This document shows, piece after piece, positions 52,817-61,383 of a DNA stretch of 64,000 nucleotides (the stretch's first letter is position 1; each line of letters starts with the position of its first letter). The stretch lies in the NCBI RefSeq assembly GCF_042684265.1, contig NZ_JBHULB010000006.1, forward strand, positions 124,001-188,000. The letters are read 5' to 3'. The notes under the pieces are model-generated. The model searched no databases. It was not told where the DNA came from and was given only the letters and a program-made list of their open reading frames with translations. The translations under genes were made by a program, and so were the position numbers. Source of the stretch: Croceitalea marina. GTDB taxonomy: Bacteria > Bacteroidota > Bacteroidia > Flavobacteriales > Flavobacteriaceae.

Positions 52817-53758
52817 CTATTTGACATCCATCAATTCAACATCAAATATTAAAGTTGCATCTGGTGGTATCACTCCCCCCGCACCGGAACTACCATAACC
52901 TAAATGCGACGGAATTACAAAGCGGGCCTTATCACCTACTTTCAATAATGCAATCCCTTCATCCCAACCAGATATTACCTGCCCTACGCCAAGTTGAAAA
53001 TCTATTGGTTGATTTCTTTTAAAAGAAGAATCAAAAACCTGCCCGTTTGGCAAACTACCTTCATAATGAACCGACACGGTCTTCCCCTTTTCGGCTTTGG
53101 CACCAGAACCAGTTTGAATCATTTTATAACGCAATCCAGATTCGGTTTTATCAAAACCGGCAGCCAGCTTCTCCATGGCAGCTTCGGCTTTAGCTTTTTC
53201 TTCTGCAATTCTTTTTGCGCGAGAGCCTTCAAAAGTGCGGAAAGCTTCAATTGCATTCCAATTTTCTGCCTCAACTCCAGACCTAACAATTTCTAAACTA
53301 TCTATCGTATCTCCTTGAGCTATAGTATCTACAATTTCTTGTCCGTGTTCAACATGGCCAAAAACCGTGTGCTTATTGTCTAACCAAGGTGTTGGCACAT
53401 GAGTGATAAAAAATTGACTTCCATTTGTACCTGGGCCAGCATTTGCCATAGATAAAACTCCTGGCTCAGAGTGATTCAGTTCAGGATGAAACTCATCATC
53501 GAATTGATATCCTGGGCTTCCAGTTCCGGTTCCTTGCGGGCACCCTCCTTGTATCATGAAATCTGGAATTACCCTATGAAATTTTAGACCGTCGTAATAA
53601 GGTTTACCCTGTGGCTTGGCCTTATTTTCCATATCTCCCTCGGCAAGGGCAACAAAGTTACCTACTGTTCCTGGGGTTTTATCGTGGGTTAATTTTACTA
53701 AAATCTCGCCTTTTGTAGTATTAAATTTTGCGTAAATACCGTCTTGCATCGTACTCAT
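52817..53758 (-). CDS. Dual peptidylprolyl isomerase: cyclophilin domain fused to FKBP domain
   Basis: A 313-residue protein joining two unrelated prolyl-isomerase folds. Residues 1 to about 165 are a compact cyclophilin with the catalytic FHRVIPDFMIQGG, GPGTNGSQFFIT and WLDNKHTVFGHV; residues 165-205 are a charged helical linker; residues about 215-313 are an FKBP domain (VSVHYEGSLPNGQVFDSSF, VISGWDEGIALLKVG, FVIPSHLGYG, IPPDATLIFDVEL). Such dual immunophilins have been reported in a few bacteria and protists. There is no signal peptide, so it acts in the cytoplasm. The first ATG (MSTMQDG) or the one three codons later may start. Promoter box lies upstream. Confidence 0.94.
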   Translation of the reverse strand: MSTMQDGIYAKFNTTKGEILVKLTHDKTPGTVGNFVALAEGDMENKAKPQGKPYYDGLKFHRVIPDFMIQGGCPQGTGTGSPGYQFDDEFHPELNHSEPGVLSMANAGPGTNGSQFFITHVPTPWLDNKHTVFGHVEHGQEIVDTIAQGDTIDSLEIVRSGVEAENWNAIEAFRTFEGSRAKRIAEEKAKAEAAMEKLAAGFDKTESGLRYKMIQTGSGAKAEKGKTVSVHYEGSLPNGQVFDSSFKRNQPIDFQLGVGQVISGWDEGIALLKVGDKARFVIPSHLGYGSSGAGGVIPPDATLIFDVELMDVK

Positions 53759-53771
53759 TTTTATTGAGCGG

Positions 53772-53779
53772 CAAAGGTA
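53772..53779 (-). promoter_or_regulatory. -7 promoter box of the PPIase gene
   Basis: Minus-strand TACCTTTG matches TAnnTTTG, 13 nt upstream of the ATG, implying a very short leader. No TTG at usual spacing. Confidence 0.4.
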
Positions 53780-53935
53780 GGGGTTTTTAGACTTTATGAA
53801 AATTTCTTGGACAAAAGCTTTTCTACAGAAATTTTGAAAAATGAGAATACCTGAGCGTTGTTTAGAAATCTACCATAAAAATATAGTGATATCCCTGTCA
53901 GAAAAAAGATAAGACTCAATAAAATCTAGCCAAAA

Positions 53936-55333
53936 TCACCCTTTCACCTTCTTTTGCTGTTGAAAACCGTACTTGTCGACCAAATACACCAAGCTGGCCA
54001 TAGTTGCAGCACCCAGTTCTAATTCTCTTTTGTTAACGTGTTCAAAAGTATCGTTCTCAGCATGATGATGGTCAAAATAACGTTGTGAATCGGGTCTTAA
54101 TCCTGCAAGTACTAATCCTTCATCTTTTAAAGGCCCTATATCGGCACCGCTTCCCCCTTTAACGAACATATGAATCAAATAGGGCTCGAAAAGACTCTTC
54201 CAACCCAAAATCTGTTTAAAATCTTCATCTGAACAATCAAAAGAAAAGCCACGAGGCGTAAATCCGCCAGCATCACTCTCAAGGGCGAATACATGATTTT
54301 CTTTTTTGCTTTTGGCCACTTCAGCATATTTATTTCCTCCTCGTAGACCATTTTCTTCGTTCATAAAAAGAACCGCACGTATGGTTCTTTTTGGTTTATA
54401 CCCACTTGCTTTGATTAAACGAAGTACATCCATACTCTGTACCACCCCCGCACCATCATCATGAGAACCGTCACCTAAATCCCAAGAATCTAAATGGCCA
54501 CCAACGACCATAACCTCGTTAGGATATACCGAACCCCGTATTTCACCTATAACATTATACGATTCTACATCGGCATATTGTCTACAATTCTGTTTGAAGT
54601 AAAATTTCACATCAGGATTCAACTTTAACGTCGTACTAAGTAATTCTGCACCCTTGGTACTAATTGCGGCTGCAGGTATTCTATTTGCAATTGATGTTTC
54701 GCCATAACCCATAGAACCGGTATGTGGATAATCGTCTAAGCGCAAATTCATAGACCTGACAATTACCCCGGCAGCACCATATTTTCCTGCAGCTTCAGCG
54801 CCTGAGTAACGCTGATCTACACAACCTGAATACGCTTCAAAAGTGCTTATTTTCGTGGGATCCATGGGGCGATTAAAGAAGATTATTTTCCCTTTTATTT
54901 TTTCTGCCCCTAGGGTTTCTAAATCTTCAATACCCTGAACTTCAATTACATTTCCCTTTAATCCGCCATCTGGTGTCGCAACAGAACCACCAAGTGCACA
55001 AATGGGCACATTGGTAGTTAAACCTGGCTTAGTTTCTATATAGGCAAATTCGGGAGTTCCCCTGGTCCACTTTGGCACCATAACCGGTTGTAGCCAAACC
55101 CTATCCAACCCAAGAGAATCCATCTGCCTTTTTGTATATTCTACAGCCTGTTGTGCTTCTACGGAGCCTGACAAACGCCCACCTATTTGATTCGATAGGT
55201 AATTTAACCATTCATACGCCTTGCCATCGGTTAAAGCCTTATCATATATCGCTTTTAGCTGTTTTTCATCATCAGACTGCCCAATTGTCGAGCCCGAAAT
55301 ACACAATACAATAAGTAATACTAGAATTCTCAT
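53936..55333 (-). CDS. Secreted M28-family metallopeptidase
   Basis: A 465-residue exported dizinc peptidase (aminopeptidase or carboxypeptidase-Q-like). Signal peptide MRILVLLIVLCISGSTIG; a PA-type insert (GVIVRSMNLRLDDYPHTG region) precedes the catalytic core with VVGGHLDSWDLGDGSHDDGAGV (zinc His and Asp), VLFMNEENGLRG (catalytic Glu and zinc Glu), ESDAGG (zinc Asp) and DHHHAENDTFEHV (last zinc His). Overlaps the stop of the PPK2 gene by four bases (ATGA), so coupled with it. Confidence 0.93.
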   Translation of the reverse strand: MRILVLLIVLCISGSTIGQSDDEKQLKAIYDKALTDGKAYEWLNYLSNQIGGRLSGSVEAQQAVEYTKRQMDSLGLDRVWLQPVMVPKWTRGTPEFAYIETKPGLTTNVPICALGGSVATPDGGLKGNVIEVQGIEDLETLGAEKIKGKIIFFNRPMDPTKISTFEAYSGCVDQRYSGAEAAGKYGAAGVIVRSMNLRLDDYPHTGSMGYGETSIANRIPAAAISTKGAELLSTTLKLNPDVKFYFKQNCRQYADVESYNVIGEIRGSVYPNEVMVVGGHLDSWDLGDGSHDDGAGVVQSMDVLRLIKASGYKPKRTIRAVLFMNEENGLRGGNKYAEVAKSKKENHVFALESDAGGFTPRGFSFDCSDEDFKQILGWKSLFEPYLIHMFVKGGSGADIGPLKDEGLVLAGLRPDSQRYFDHHHAENDTFEHVNKRELELGAATMASLVYLVDKYGFQQQKKVKG

Positions 55334-56214
55334 TTGTTTTCTTTTTCCAATTCTTCTTTGAAGTTCTCCAAGTTAGCCTTTATTTTTTCGTCTAACTCGG
55401 GCTCCTCAATATCTTTGTATTTTTTTAACGCTTCCAAAAGGATAGAAGCTACGGTCAAACGCGCTGCTTTCTTATTATCTGCAGGAATAATGTACCAAGG
55501 GGCATGCGGTTTTGAGGTTTTATTTATAGCCTCTTCATAACACTCTTGATATAAGTCCCAAAGCTTGCGCTCTTTTAAATCACCAGGGGAAAATTTCCAA
55601 TTTTTTTCTTTTAGCTCCAATCTTCTTAGCAAACGCTGTCGCTGTTCTTCTTTTGAAAGATGTAGAAAGAACTTAAAAATCAATGTACCATTTTCGGAAA
55701 TATGCTTTTCAAAATCATTGATTTGGCGGTATCTATTATCCCAAAAATTCTCATCAATATCTGATACATTATTGATACCCGGAATGTTTTCACCTAAAAT
55801 ATATTCTGGATGGACCTTTGTAACCAAAACGTTCTCATAGTGCGTACGGTTAAATACACTGAATTTGCCCCTTGCCGGTAACGCAATATAATGTCGCCAC
55901 AAATAATCATGTTTTAGCTCAAGTTCTGTAGGCACTTTAAAACTATGGACTACTACGCCTCTAACATTGAAATCTTTAAATACTTCGCGTATTAGACTAT
56001 CTTTCCCAGAAGTATCCATACCCTGTAAACAGACCAAAACACCATATTTACCGTGAGCATAAAGAGTGTCTTGAAATTTACCCAATGCTTCTCTTACATC
56101 TTCTAGTTCTTTCTTCAGTTCTTTATCAGAGCGCCCTAAATCTTGTAAAGTATCAATTTCTGAAAGCTTCACTTGCCCTTCTATGCGAAAGCTTTTTTCT
56201 TTTAATTCATTCAT
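55330..56214 (-). CDS. Polyphosphate kinase 2 family nucleotide phosphotransferase
   Basis: PPK2 enzymes move phosphate between polyphosphate and nucleotides. The 294-residue P-loop kinase shows Walker A GMDTSGKD (65-72), the lid and acid residues in GKFSVFNRTHYENVLVTKVHP, the basic LSKEEQRQRLLRRLELKEKNWKFSPGDLKER segment that binds polyphosphate, and APWYIIPADNKKAARL near the end. A one-domain PPK2; whether it favours AMP, ADP or GDP cannot be read from sequence. First of two genes with the M28 peptidase; divergent from the helical secreted protein at 56381. Confidence 0.93.
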   Translation of the reverse strand: MNELKEKSFRIEGQVKLSEIDTLQDLGRSDKELKKELEDVREALGKFQDTLYAHGKYGVLVCLQGMDTSGKDSLIREVFKDFNVRGVVVHSFKVPTELELKHDYLWRHYIALPARGKFSVFNRTHYENVLVTKVHPEYILGENIPGINNVSDIDENFWDNRYRQINDFEKHISENGTLIFKFFLHLSKEEQRQRLLRRLELKEKNWKFSPGDLKERKLWDLYQECYEEAINKTSKPHAPWYIIPADNKKAARLTVASILLEALKKYKDIEEPELDEKIKANLENFKEELEKENK

Positions 56215-56274
56215 AAGAGGTAAGATACATAAATTTCAAAATTCAGTTCTCGTAAAAACACTACTGTTTAACGA

Positions 56275-56282
56275 TATTTTTG
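56275..56282 (+). promoter_or_regulatory. Possible -7 promoter box of the gene at 56381
   Basis: TATTTTTG matches TAnnTTTG, but the ATG is 98 nt further on. A nearer TATCTTTA is one base off. Either could serve. Confidence 0.3.
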
Positions 56283-56380
56283 TTTTAAGCGTGCAGAACG
56301 CAGAGAATTCGGGCTTTCTACCGATAGATTTTTATAATCTTTTAGTGGTACCATATCTTTAGAATCCCAAATTAATTATA

Positions 56381-57091
56381 ATGAAAACCTACAGAAGCCA
56401 TATACTTCTTATTACCGCCCTACTCGGTATATTTGGCCTATTACCGATAACCTCTTTCACTAGCTACAACGCTTGTGAGTTTGCCAACAATAACTCTATC
56501 TACATTAAAGACCAAGCTTTACTTGCTTACGAAGCTGATGAGTTTAAAATGGTAAAATACCACGCTTACAAAGCTTTAACAGGAATCGAAAGAGCCAAAA
56601 ACAGCTTTAAAGACTGTGGTTGTGACACTGCCATCGAAAGTATAGATCGTACAAAACTGAATCTAAAAAATGCAACAAAGTCGCCTTCTATTTATGACGC
56701 CAAGACTTTTGTTGAGATAGCGCTTAAAAACACAGCACTTAGTATTGACGCCTTAACCAAGTATAAAAAAAACAGCAAAAGCACTTATGGTGAGGGATTT
56801 TTAACCATGAACACCAAACAGTCTAAAGTGATTGTCAACGATATTATGGAGTTGGAAGGACGAACACTTTCTGATAAAATAGAAAACGGAGTAGCTAAAT
56901 TTCAAAAGTCTTTAGAGAATATGATTGCTTCAAATGACTGTGCTACTGCTTTAAATTATGTACAAGAAACCCATGAAACCTCTTCAAAAAAATCAATAGA
57001 TGAAAATGTTTCACCGGGTAAAAGACATTTTCATAAACGAATTAAAGAAGTAACGGCAAACGCACTTACCAAACTAAAAGATTGTAAATAA
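56381..57091 (+). CDS. Secreted helical protein of unknown function
   Basis: A 236-residue protein with a signal peptide (HILLITALLGIFGLLPITSF). The mature part is all-helical and rich in Lys and Ala, with a Cys pair (KDCGCDTAIESIDRTKLNLKNATK) and a further Cys near the start and end that may form disulfides. It has two similar helical pairs (around 45-110 and 115-160), suggesting an internal repeat of a helical bundle. No membrane segment after the signal. The stop codon touches that of the convergent NtrC-like gene. Family not recognised. Confidence 0.75.
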   Translation: MKTYRSHILLITALLGIFGLLPITSFTSYNACEFANNNSIYIKDQALLAYEADEFKMVKYHAYKALTGIERAKNSFKDCGCDTAIESIDRTKLNLKNATKSPSIYDAKTFVEIALKNTALSIDALTKYKKNSKSTYGEGFLTMNTKQSKVIVNDIMELEGRTLSDKIENGVAKFQKSLENMIASNDCATALNYVQETHETSSKKSIDENVSPGKRHFHKRIKEVTANALTKLKDCK

Positions 57092-58255
57092 CTATTTGCT
57101 CGCAAATAGCTTTACATCATCTTCAGTAACTTCTTTTCCTCCTAATATTATTAAACGTTCTATTACGTTACGTAGCTCTCGTACATTACCGGTCCAATCG
57201 TAGGTTTTTAGCAATTCGACAGCTTTTTTAGAAAAGTCTTTTGGTGCCGTGCCCTGTTCCGTGGCAATCTTTTTTGAAAAGTGCGAAATTAGCATTGGTA
57301 TATCATCTCTTCGGTCATTTAAAGAGGGAACCTTTATTAAAATAACCGCCAAACGATGATAAAGGTCTTCTCTAAAATTACCTTCTTCAATTTCCTTTTT
57401 TAGGTCTTTATTTGTAGCAGCTACTACCCGTACATCTACCTTAATATCCTTATCGGTACCTACACGAGAAATTTTACTTTCTTGTAAAGCTCTCAAAACT
57501 TTAGCTTGGGCAGAAAGGCTCATGTCTCCTATTTCATCTAAAAATATAGTGCCCTTATTCGCGGCCTCAAACTTTCCTGCCCTATCTTTCACAGCCGAAG
57601 TAAACGCCCCTTTAACGTGCCCGAAAAGCTCACTTTCAATAAGTTCTGAAGGAATTGCAGCACAATTAACTTCGATAAAAGGGGCAGAAGAACGTTGGCT
57701 TTTTTCATGGATCCAATGGGCTACCAATTCTTTACCTGTACCGTTAGAACCCGTTATAAGAACACGTGCATCGGTAGGGGCAACTTTTTCGATCATATCT
57801 TTAATGACACCGATTTCTTTGCTCTCACCAATCATCTCATAATTTTTGCTGACCTTTTTCTTGAGAATCTTATTTTCAACAACCAATTCTTTTCTGTCGA
57901 GCGCATTACGCACTGTGGTCAGTAAACGATTCAAATCCGGTGGTTTTGAGATATAGTCAAAAGCTCCTAAACGCATCGTGTTTACTGCGGTGTCTAAATC
58001 GCCGTGACCGGATATCATAATAAAGGGAATTTCAGGCTTTAGCTTTCTAGCGGCCTCAAGAACTTCGACCCCATCCATTTTTGGCATTTTAATATCGCAA
58101 AGTACTAGGTCAAAATCTTCCTTTTTAATGGTTTCGATACCCTTAAGTCCGTCTTCTGCCTCTTGCACATTGTACGAATCACTTTCTTCACTTAATATTT
58201 TCACCAAAACTCTTCTAATCGCCGCCTCGTCCTCTATTACCAGTATTTTTGACAT
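57092..58255 (-). CDS. NtrC-type sigma-54 activator with receiver domain but no DNA-binding domain
   Basis: A 387-residue response regulator. Receiver domain (1-120) with acceptor Asp54 in LVLCDIKMP and Lys104; AAA+ domain (about 140-370) with Walker A GSNGTGKE (169-176), Walker B TIFLDEIGD and arginine-finger region. The sigma-54 contact loop reads GAFTSA (216-221) rather than GAFTGA. The protein ends right after the C-lid (TGNVRELRNVIERLIILGG plus 17 residues): the usual Fis-type helix-turn-helix is absent, so it should act without specific DNA contact or with a partner. No histidine kinase is nearby. Last gene of a five-gene envelope operon; an inverted repeat covers its stop. Confidence 0.92.
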   Translation of the reverse strand: MSKILVIEDEAAIRRVLVKILSEESDSYNVQEAEDGLKGIETIKKEDFDLVLCDIKMPKMDGVEVLEAARKLKPEIPFIMISGHGDLDTAVNTMRLGAFDYISKPPDLNRLLTTVRNALDRKELVVENKILKKKVSKNYEMIGESKEIGVIKDMIEKVAPTDARVLITGSNGTGKELVAHWIHEKSQRSSAPFIEVNCAAIPSELIESELFGHVKGAFTSAVKDRAGKFEAANKGTIFLDEIGDMSLSAQAKVLRALQESKISRVGTDKDIKVDVRVVAATNKDLKKEIEEGNFREDLYHRLAVILIKVPSLNDRRDDIPMLISHFSKKIATEQGTAPKDFSKKAVELLKTYDWTGNVRELRNVIERLIILGGKEVTEDDVKLFASK

Positions 58256-58265
58256 TCTTTTTTAT

Positions 58266-59150
58266 TTAAAAAATTCCAATTTTAAAACCTCCCCTAAAGT
58301 ACATATTTCCCTGATTGTTCAAGAGAAAAACTTCGTTACGCCAATCGTCTCGCAAGACCCCGTTCTGTGTCAAGGTATAGCCAAATAGGCCGTAGAGCGA
58401 AATGTACTTAGTTATATGATATTGATATCCAAAAGCCCCTACTAATGCGGATAGCGAAATATTGCTACCTAGTTCAGCGTCTGGCAGCACAATATCGTTT
58501 TGAATATTTATATAGTAGCCATCCAATAATAATGCCGTTTGTAAGGTATGTTTTTTTGAAGGGTGATATTTAAAGTTCATTCTAGGAATACCAAGGGTAT
58601 ATGACCAATTTGGATGAAACCTTTTATAGTAAATTACCAGAGGCAAAGGAAAAGGCAGCCCTGCATTACTATTGTACGCCAGACCTAAAGCTAAACGAAA
58701 AGGTTTTTCAATGTCCTTAACATCCTTTAGTAAAGTAGCCGTTAAATTCAACCGCATATCCTCGGCCAAAATTTCTCCTGTAAAATTTGAAGCCAAACGG
58801 GGTGTTACAATACCTATTAAACGCCAGTTATCATTCCATTTTGTAATATAACCAAGATTTAAGTCTATTACATATAGGCGGTTAAGTTCTCTGGTCTCAA
58901 AAGGAAATTGCACCGAAGTTTCAAAGTCAAAACGGTTGTATTCCGCACCGGTCACCAAATACTTATCATTCTTCAATTTAATAGGAACATTTACCAGAAA
59001 TCGATATCTCGTTGTTTCGATTCCGCTATTGTTTTCTGGAACGTGGGTTGTTTCTATCCGCAATAGATCGGTGCTCTGGGCATGACAAAAAATACCAGCA
59101 AAAAACAGTAAAATTAGAACTCCAATACTAGTAACGCCGGTATTATACAT
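58266..59150 (-). CDS. Outer-membrane beta-barrel protein (DUF6268-like)
   Basis: About 294 residues: signal peptide MYNTGVTSIGVLILLFFAGIFCHAQ, then alternating-hydrophobicity strands ending in an aromatic-rich GGFKIGIF, as in outer-membrane barrels. Strands such as RYRFLVNVPIKL, LYVIDLNLGYITKWN and YGLFGYTLTQNG fit a 10-12 strand barrel of the DUF6268 type. ATG 59150 is preferred (8 bases of overlap with the MscS gene); a start at 59189 would place unrelated residues before the signal peptide. It sits between the MscS channel and the NtrC-like regulator. Role unknown, perhaps a porin or structural barrel. Confidence 0.82.
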   Translation of the reverse strand: MYNTGVTSIGVLILLFFAGIFCHAQSTDLLRIETTHVPENNSGIETTRYRFLVNVPIKLKNDKYLVTGAEYNRFDFETSVQFPFETRELNRLYVIDLNLGYITKWNDNWRLIGIVTPRLASNFTGEILAEDMRLNLTATLLKDVKDIEKPFRLALGLAYNSNAGLPFPLPLVIYYKRFHPNWSYTLGIPRMNFKYHPSKKHTLQTALLLDGYYINIQNDIVLPDAELGSNISLSALVGAFGYQYHITKYISLYGLFGYTLTQNGVLRDDWRNEVFLLNNQGNMYFRGGFKIGIF

Positions 59151-60048
59151 TATCCTTATTAAGCTGTTGTTGAATAATGTGAACGTCACGCTGCGGGAAT
59201 GGAATACTAATATTATTGGCCCTAAACTTTGTATCTATACGATAACGTATTTCACTTTTTATTCTTGGGTCACTAAAACTATCATTAATAAAAAAATTTA
59301 CCGAAAAAAGTAATGCAGAATCTCCAAAATCATCAAACAGCACAAACGGTTTCGGATTTTTTAAAGCCCCTTTTTGTTCACCTACGGCTTCTAACAACAA
59401 GTTGGTCACCAATTCAACATCACTTCCGTAGGCAACACCGACACTAACCTTTTCACGAGTACTTTTATGGTTCTGCGTATAGTTATAAATAATATCACTT
59501 ATAAAGTGATGATTAGGTATGATAATAACCTTGTCGTCTCTCGTAATGGCCCTTGTTGTTCGTAACTTAATCTCAAATACCTTTCCGACTTTACCATTTA
59601 CCTCCACAATATCACCAACTCTAAGCGATTTATCTATTATTATGAATATACCACCGATAATATCTTGAAACAACTCTTGTAAGGCAAGACCCAGACCCAC
59701 AAATAGTGCAGCGGAAGCGGTCAGAATAACCGTTACATTAATACCCGCAGCACTCATTGTTAATAAAATAACAACGACATAAACTACATATTTAATAAAC
59801 TTGAAAATGCTGATAAATTTCAACTTATCGTCACTTTCCATTTTACGGGTAAATAATTTGCGGAGCCATTTTAAGACAAAACCTGTCATTATCATGGTCA
59901 CCGTTAGCAGAAGTAAAAGCCCAACGGTAATATGAATTGAATTTTCACCTTCACCGTAGTGAAAACCCAAACCCAAAAACTCTTCAATAGAGCCCCAGAT
60001 ATCTTCTTTGATGATTTCTTCTATACCATTTTCTTCATCTTGAAGCAT
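59143..60048 (-). CDS. Small-conductance mechanosensitive channel (MscS family)
   Basis: MscS channels open under membrane tension to release solutes at osmotic downshock. The 301-residue protein has about three N-terminal helices, including the pore-lining TM3 with AGINVTVILTASAALFVGLGLALQELFQDIIGG (Gly/Ala packing), followed by the beta domain VGDIVEVNGKVGKVFEIKLRTTRAITRDDKVIIIPN, the family hallmark. It starts 3 nt after the NatB-type gene and overlaps the barrel gene, so it is operonic with both. Confidence 0.95.
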   Translation of the reverse strand: MLQDEENGIEEIIKEDIWGSIEEFLGLGFHYGEGENSIHITVGLLLLLTVTMIMTGFVLKWLRKLFTRKMESDDKLKFISIFKFIKYVVYVVVILLTMSAAGINVTVILTASAALFVGLGLALQELFQDIIGGIFIIIDKSLRVGDIVEVNGKVGKVFEIKLRTTRAITRDDKVIIIPNHHFISDIIYNYTQNHKSTREKVSVGVAYGSDVELVTNLLLEAVGEQKGALKNPKPFVLFDDFGDSALLFSVNFFINDSFSDPRIKSEIRYRIDTKFRANNISIPFPQRDVHIIQQQLNKDNV

Positions 60049-60051
60049 GTG

Positions 60052-61383
60052 CTAGTATTTTAACCATTTAAATAATTCACGATAGGTAGGTTTTTTACCA
60101 TACATTAATATACCTACTCGATATATTTTGGCGGCAAGCCAAACGATACCCAAAAAGGTAATAATTAAAAGTACAATACTTGTTACTAATTGCCATAAAG
60201 GCACACCACCTTCGCCTATTCCGCCAGGCAATCGCATTAGCATCACAATAGGTGAGGTCAGTGGAAAAAGAGAAAAACCAACGGCTATTGGTCCATGAGG
60301 ATTACTAAAAACCGAAAAGAAACCTACATAAATTGCCAACATCAAAGGTAAAATTATTGGAAATATAAATTGTTGGGTATCCGTTTCATTATCCACCGCG
60401 GCACCAATAGCAGCATAAATAGAACTATAAATTAAATAGCCTAGTATAAAATAAATAATAAAAGACACCAATAATAACAATAATGGTAGATTGAAGAATT
60501 CTTTTGCCCAAAACTCCATTTCATTTTCTTGCGGAGTTGGCATATTCATCATAGGGTTAGAGGTTAACGCAGGGTTTGAAGCCATAACACCCAAATCGAT
60601 ATCGAGTACCAACAAAGCAACAATGAGCAATAATGAAGCTGAGAAAATCCAGATAGCAAATTGCGTTAATCCAGCCAACGAGGTACCAATAATCTTACCT
60701 AACATCAATTGAAACGGTTTAACCGAAGAAATAATCACCTCGATTATTCGGCTTGTTTTTTCTTCGATTACACTTCGCATTACAAAGCCCCCATAAATAA
60801 TGATAAACATCATAATCAGGTAACCAAATGCCCCACCAACAAAAGCTTTCATCATATTTAGTCCTTTTACGTTTTCTTCGCCTTTAAAAGTTGCCGTTCG
60901 TATATCAAAATTCTTTTCTATACTTGCAAAATCTTCTGAGGAAACCCCTATTTTTTGCAACCTGTCTTGCCTTAAGCGATTTTCAAAAACCCGTTCCAAC
61001 CTTTCCAAAATATAACTTACCGGGTTATCCTTAGTATATAAAAAGGCACCGTTAGATACTTTCTCTAGACTCTCTTCTTTAGGAATATAAAGCAGTCCAT
61101 ATAAGCCCATTGAAAGGGTAGAATCTTTGGCAGTTTCAAGGTCTAAATCTTTATACTTTATATAAGAAACAGATGCCGATGCATTAAATTCATTTGAAAA
61201 GTAATCACTCTCATTTAATACCGCTATTGTTCTTTTCTCACTGTCGTTCACCTTGGTCAAGAATGCAATCAAAACTATCATGCCTACCATTAAAATAGGA
61301 CTCAAAAATGTCATAATAACAAAAGACTTGTTTCGAACTTTCGCTAAATACTCCCGCTTTATTATCAATTTAAGCTTGCTCAT
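60052..61383 (-). CDS. ABC-2 permease (NatB-type)
   Basis: A 443-residue inner-membrane subunit: an N-terminal helix (NKSFVIMTFLSPILMVGMIVLIAF), a large soluble domain (about 50-165), then about five or six helices, with the conserved ERSVIEEKTSR-like turn VIEEKTSRIIEVIISSVKPFQLMLGKI before them. This ABC-2 layout is that of NatB/sodium exporters and of drug exporters. Overlaps the ATPase gene by four bases (ATGA). Substrate not known; sodium export is only by analogy. Confidence 0.92.
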   Translation of the reverse strand: MSKLKLIIKREYLAKVRNKSFVIMTFLSPILMVGMIVLIAFLTKVNDSEKRTIAVLNESDYFSNEFNASASVSYIKYKDLDLETAKDSTLSMGLYGLLYIPKEESLEKVSNGAFLYTKDNPVSYILERLERVFENRLRQDRLQKIGVSSEDFASIEKNFDIRTATFKGEENVKGLNMMKAFVGGAFGYLIMMFIIIYGGFVMRSVIEEKTSRIIEVIISSVKPFQLMLGKIIGTSLAGLTQFAIWIFSASLLLIVALLVLDIDLGVMASNPALTSNPMMNMPTPQENEMEFWAKEFFNLPLLLLLVSFIIYFILGYLIYSSIYAAIGAAVDNETDTQQFIFPIILPLMLAIYVGFFSVFSNPHGPIAVGFSLFPLTSPIVMLMRLPGGIGEGGVPLWQLVTSIVLLIITFLGIVWLAAKIYRVGILMYGKKPTYRELFKWLKY

